The translations under genes and the position numbers were made by a program. From NCBI GenBank assembly GCA_026709225.1, contig JAPOTJ010000033.1, forward strand, positions 1 to 37,293: 37,293 nucleotides of DNA, given 5' to 3'. The DNA is from Gammaproteobacteria bacterium. GTDB taxonomy: Bacteria > Pseudomonadota > Gammaproteobacteria > Pseudomonadales > Azotimanducaceae. How positions within the stretch are numbered: position 1 is the first letter of the stretch; the number at the start of each line of letters is the position of its first letter. A model generated the notes under the pieces. It did not search any database, was not told the origin of the DNA, and saw nothing but the letters and a program-made list of their open reading frames with translations. Positions 33,893 to 37,293 of the stretch are shown here, one piece after another.

Positions 33893-35125
33893 ATGCAGGG
33901 AATTCTTGGCATCGCGTGCGTGTTCGGCGTGGCCGTCGCGCTCAGTCGCAATCGTAGCCACATTGGCTGGCGCACGATCATGGCTGGCTTGGGCATTCAG
34001 CTCGGAATCATCCTGCTATTTTTCAAAATAGACTGGCTGCATCATGCCGTGCTATCGCTGCAAGTGCTGGTCGATGCCGTTGATGCTTCGGCGCGCGCCG
34101 GGGCTGCGTTGATATTTGGCGATCTTGTGAAGGATCAGCCCTTTGATGATGCAAACGCCTCGCCCATATTCGCGTTCAGGGTACTGCCGGTGATTCTCGT
34201 GTTTGCCGTGCTGGTCGCCGTGCTTTGGCACTGGCGGGTGCTCATCTGGGTGGTGCGCGGCATCGCCTTCGCACTCGAGAAAAGCCTCGGCGTAAGCGGT
34301 GCTGTCGGACTCGCCTGCGGATCGAGCCTATTTCTCGGCACCTTGGAAGCACCGCTTACCGTTCGCAACTATCTCGCCCGCCTCAGTCAGGGCGAGCTCT
34401 TCACCGTCATGACCTGTGCGCTGTCGACCATTGCGGGCTCGGTGCTCGTGCTCTACGTCACTCTGCTCGAAGCGAGTGTGCAGGCGCCGCTCGGGCATAT
34501 CGTCGTCGCCTCGCTCGTCAATGTTGTCGGTGCGATTGTGCTGAGCCGCATGTTCATGCCGCCGGAGCATTTGACATCAGCCGAGTCCGCTTCCGACCCG
34601 GGCTATCGAAACACCATGGATGCCATCGCCAGCGGCACCCATGAAGGCGTGCGGCTCGTGGTCGCTGTCGGCGCCATGCTCATCGTGGTCACTGCCCTGG
34701 TGTCGCTGCTCAATATGGCGCTCGCTGGCAGCACGGCGTTTCTACCCGCGCCTTTGACGCTTGAAGGCATCCTCGGCTGGCTGTTCGCGCCGCTCGCATG
34801 GCTCTTGGGCGTGCCATGGGAAGAGGCGCATACGGCAGGGTCACTCTTTGGCATCAAGCTCGTGTTGAATGAGTTTGTTGCCTACCTGTCACTCTCTCAG
34901 CTCGAAGCTGAAGCGCTTAGCGAGCGGACGCGCATCATGATGGTGTACGGACTTTGCGGCTTTGCGAACCTCGCAAGTCTTGGCATCGTGGTTAGTGGCT
35001 ACGGTGTGCTGGTGCCGGAGCGACGCGATGAAGTGCTGCGGCTCGCGCCGTTGGCGGTCGGTGTGGCGACCCTTGTCAACTGCCTGACAGCGGCCCTCGT
35101 TGGGCAGGTGCTGCTGCTCGTATAA
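33893..35125 (+). CDS. CNT-family concentrative nucleoside transporter
   Basis: 410 aa membrane protein. The N-terminus MQGILGIACVFGVAVALSRNRSHI, split by charged residues, matches the NupC/CNT start. The substrate-binding region has SSLFLGTLEAPLTVRNYLARLSQ, then ELFTVMTCALSTIAGSVLVLYV, and the later signature LVLNEFVAYLSL. It imports nucleosides with Na+ or H+. The start has an excellent Shine-Dalgarno (TAGGAG, 4 nt before ATG), which rules out the longer upstream frame. It is divergent from the CPT-like kinase gene and convergent with the exbD-like gene, whose stop lies 2 bp away. Confidence 0.94.
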   Translation: MQGILGIACVFGVAVALSRNRSHIGWRTIMAGLGIQLGIILLFFKIDWLHHAVLSLQVLVDAVDASARAGAALIFGDLVKDQPFDDANASPIFAFRVLPVILVFAVLVAVLWHWRVLIWVVRGIAFALEKSLGVSGAVGLACGSSLFLGTLEAPLTVRNYLARLSQGELFTVMTCALSTIAGSVLVLYVTLLEASVQAPLGHIVVASLVNVVGAIVLSRMFMPPEHLTSAESASDPGYRNTMDAIASGTHEGVRLVVAVGAMLIVVTALVSLLNMALAGSTAFLPAPLTLEGILGWLFAPLAWLLGVPWEEAHTAGSLFGIKLVLNEFVAYLSLSQLEAEALSERTRIMMVYGLCGFANLASLGIVVSGYGVLVPERRDEVLRLAPLAVGVATLVNCLTAALVGQVLLLV

Positions 35126-35127
35126 CG

Positions 35128-35538
35128 TTACGAGCCCGCCAGCGAAACATTAAATACCCCGGCAAGTCGCGCTGAGTCCATGACGTGCACCAAGGTCTCG
35201 GCCTTCGATTCTTCGTGCGGCTGAATGATGACAGGCGCTTCAGGGTTTTCGGCGTGCAGTCGCTCGATGTTAGCGCGCACCGACTGCCAGTCCACGTCGC
35301 GCAGGCCGATCAAAATGCGATCGCGGCTCGTGATCTTGATGACGATGCTTTTCTTGTCAGGGTCAATCGTCTTTGGTTTGTCATCCTCGGGCTGATTGAC
35401 ATCAAGGCCAATTTCCTTGACAAAGGTCGCGGTGACAATAAAGAAAATAAGCATGATGAACACCACATCGAGCATGGGTGCCAAGTTGATCTGCTCGTCT
35501 TCGTCTTCGGCGGCGCGGCGCCCGAGATGCTGCTTCAA
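35128..35538 (-). CDS. ExbD/TolR-family biopolymer transport protein
   Basis: 136 aa with one N-terminal membrane helix (about 20-42, NLAPMLDVVFIMLIFFIVT) that carries the conserved proton-path aspartate D24. A periplasmic domain ending EETLVHVMDSARLAGV-like (here ETLVHVMDSARLAGVFNVSLA) follows. ExbD works with ExbB and TonB to energise outer-membrane transporters. It belongs to the ExbD2-like group usually found in exbB-exbD1-exbD2-tonB clusters, yet here no exbB or tonB is next to it. A GGAG Shine-Dalgarno precedes the ATG. Confidence 0.92.
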   Translation of the reverse strand: MKQHLGRRAAEDEDEQINLAPMLDVVFIMLIFFIVTATFVKEIGLDVNQPEDDKPKTIDPDKKSIVIKITSRDRILIGLRDVDWQSVRANIERLHAENPEAPVIIQPHEESKAETLVHVMDSARLAGVFNVSLAGS

Positions 35539-35573
35539 TCGACTGCTCCAAATTGATCGCGCTTGCGTTGCTG

Positions 35574-35602
35574 CGTATGTTACTCGTACCCGCGCGTGTC
35601 AA
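35574..35602 (-). promoter_or_regulatory. Candidate promoter of the exbD-like gene
   Basis: On the minus strand a perfect TTGACA (35602-35597) is followed after 17 bp by CATACG (35579-35574), a weak -10. The start would be near 35567, giving a leader of about 30 nt before the ATG at 35538. Confidence 0.4.
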
Positions 35603-35621
35603 GCAAGATAGATTGGTGTGG

Positions 35622-37226
35622 TTACGGCGTATACCAGATCGGCGAAGAGTATGCTCGGTCCTGAACCGTCTTCGGCACTTCTTCCGGCAACTCGACGCCG
35701 AATTGGACAGCATCGTAGGTGCTCCATCGCGGTCTCGGTATTTCAACCATGCGTGCATAATAGAAGGTGCGCTGTTCGGCATCAAAGTCGGGACCGGTCC
35801 AGACGATGGCCAGCTCGCTTGCGCCGATGCTGTTTGTATAGCTCGCAGCCTCGACATCAACGCTTGAGCCGACTGGTGCGAGCGTACCGGTCTCAGGGTC
35901 AATCATGCGATCATCCGACCACGCCACATCGTAGATTCGCTCTGCGAGGCTGCCGTCCCGCCGTTGCCAGCCCTTGATGATTTGCACGCGATCGAGGTTG
36001 GCGCCGATCGGGTCTTTGGCAGCAAGCACAAGAATGCTCGGCGCTCCGTCTTTCGGTGCGGATGTCAACTCGCCGCCCATTGAACCATAGCTGCTGCGCA
36101 AGGCGGGTAGTGAGTCGTGCCGGATGCGGCTCGGAGTCCGCGAACTTGCCCCAGAAATTATCTTCTTCGGTGGTGGTGGAGGTGTTGTGCCCTTCGGTGC
36201 TACCGATCAGTCCGAACTTGTAAGGGTTCACGCCAAGCCGCGCGTCAAGGCCGAGACCGATCTTGAGGACGCCTCGTGCGTACTCGCTCGCAAGCATCGA
36301 ATCTTCTTTTTCTGCGCTCATGCCGATATTGCCCATATCCCAGTTCTCGAAATCGGCGAATTCATCGTTCGGCGAGAGTGTCGGGTGGGACTCAGAACCG
36401 CCTTTCACTTGCGTCACTTCATAGACGGGTTCCCAGCGCGCGCTGAGGCGCGCCTACTCGGTGTCGGCCATCGTCAGGTGCGGGAACTGTGTACCATTAG
36501 AAAGATTGGCGTTGTGCGGAATAGTGATCGCCTAGCCGGTCTTGGCCTCATAGGCTGCGAGCCAGCGCCACAGGTCGCGCGGGTCGATACTATCCTGTCC
36601 GGAGAAGGGCGCCACTTGTCCAGTCTTGGCGAGGTCATCCGCGAACACAACGACGCGGTGCAGGTTGTTGCTGTCACGCATTGCCGTCCATTCATAGCCG
36701 GTCAGCGTCGTGAATTTGCCGGTCTCGTAATACTCGTCCGAGGTCTTGGCCACGTCGCGCCAAATCTCTTGCTGCACCGATTTCGAGAACACCGGAATGT
36801 CTACTTTGTGATCGGAATCGATACTGTCGCTGAAGTCGAGCACTATTGAGAGCTGATCGCCTGATGTCTGCGCTTCGCGCCAGCGAGCAGCAACATCCGT
36901 GTTCATCACCAAGGTGTCATTGATCGTGTAGCGAAAATGGCCACTGAGATACTCGGCGTGATCAGAGACGACGAGAAAGTCCAAGGGACGGCGCAGAGGC
37001 ACTTGCATACCGTTGTGCGCGCGCAGCGCCTGTCCGCGTGCAAAGCGGTAGGCGTCCGCTTGTGAAAGGTTCATGTTGCCGAGCGAAAAAGCGTCAGGGG
37101 AATTGCGTGTATGCAGATGGGTGTCGCCCCTGTACACCTGCATGGGGTAGCGTTCGGCGGATACGCCCAGACAAGTGTCGTCGGGCTCGGCGGCCGCGAG
37201 TGGCGCAGCGAGCGCGCACGCGCTTA
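35622..37226 (-). pseudogene. Decayed DUF3604-family gene
   Basis: The reading follows the DUF3604 family from end to end but is broken. The N-terminal part has a signal-peptide remnant (ALSACALAAPLAAAEPD) and then YRGDTHLHTRNSPDAF, RPLDFLVVSDHAEYL and TLTGYEWTAM. Two in-frame TAG codons follow, at 36534-36532 and 36456-36454, on either side of IPHNANLSNG. The frame continues with RWEPVYEVTQVKGGSESH and NPYKFGLIGSTEGHNT to about 36125. There the frame shifts, and a stretch of roughly 70 codons usually found before MGGEL is missing. The end (LAAKDPIGANLDRVQIIKGW ... YSSPIWYTP) is intact. The gene starts inside an apparent IS junction at 37227. Family members have a metallo-hydrolase-like (PHP-type) HxH motif; the function is unknown. 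Confidence 0.88.
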
Positions 37227-37293
37227 GGGCGTGTTCACACTATGCCCGCCGACGCTGTTGCCCCCTGAGCAAGAGCCGAAAAAGGTGAATCAC
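37227..37293 (-). mobile_element. Probable end of an insertion sequence (transposase tail) at the window edge
   Basis: From 37227 rightward the sequence starts GGGCGTGTTCACACTAT, resembling IS5-superfamily terminal repeats, preceded by TTAG. On the minus strand a frame enters from outside the window and ends at TAG 37242-37240 (HLFRLLLRGQQRRRA), a basic tail reminiscent of transposase ends that overlap the terminal repeat. Only about 67 bp are visible, so the family is a guess. Confidence 0.4.

Noticed and set aside
36454-36534. Amber codon recoding (for example a modified amino acid) in the DUF3604 gene
   Set aside because: The same gene also has a frameshift and deletion, and TAG ends several housekeeping genes in the window.
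36124-36849. 241-codon open frame on the plus strand
   Set aside because: Antisense to the DUF3604 pseudogene; no family features, so treated as a shadow frame.
1-37293. CRISPR array or prophage
   Set aside because: No regularly spaced repeats and no phage structural or integrase genes were seen on either strand.

Overview
The window is GC-rich, gene-dense chromosomal DNA, almost certainly from a gammaproteobacterium. The evidence is the housekeeping synteny rpmI-rplT-pheS-pheT-ihfA-merR followed by tRNA-Pro(GGG), then uvrC-pgsA, then the opposite-strand block alr / dnaB / radA / glyA / nrdR / ribD. IHF-alpha, an RND pump with lipoprotein adaptor, a TolC-type channel and an ExbD protein show a Gram-negative envelope. 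Non-ATG starts are common (nadE, dnaB and ribD TTG; uvrC, ihfA and the RND permease GTG). I could not assign genus or species.

Left part (1-12 kb). A truncated C-5 cytosine DNA methyltransferase tail lies at the edge. Next come a secreted metallo-beta-lactamase-fold protein with a degenerate metal motif (minus) and a divergent two-gene RND efflux operon (lipoprotein adaptor plus permease). Then follow a minus-strand pair (glutamine-dependent NAD synthetase and a CaiB/BaiF CoA-transferase), a small secreted six-cysteine protein, and two consecutive acyl-CoA dehydrogenases that look like partners of one heteromeric enzyme.

Central part (12-31 kb). The translation block (L35, L20, PheS, PheT, IHF-alpha, MerR-type regulator) reads rightward without infC in front. 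A 253-bp element with terminal inverted repeats, probably a non-autonomous IS or MITE, sits exactly at the merR stop codon. tRNA-Pro(GGG) precedes uvrC by 10 nt, followed by pgsA. A leftward block then runs alr, a secreted prodomain-like protein, an S8 lipoprotein protease with P domain, dnaB, radA, glyA, nrdR, ribD. The most interesting module is the prodomain-like gene and the protease, which overlap by 14 bp and sit inside the replication and cell-wall housekeeping block.

Right part (30-37 kb). tRNA-Arg(CCG) is followed by a HupE/UreJ-like membrane protein (minus), a TolC-family channel, a truncated Uma2-family nuclease remnant beside an orphan copy of the IS end, a chloramphenicol-phosphotransferase-like kinase divergent from a CNT nucleoside transporter, an orphan ExbD protein, and a decayed DUF3604 gene. 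The DUF3604 gene has two in-frame amber codons, an internal deletion with frameshift, and apparently an IS element in its signal-peptide region at the window edge. The window therefore combines stable housekeeping operons with several sites of IS-associated decay at their borders. No CRISPR array, prophage or intact insertion sequence is visible.
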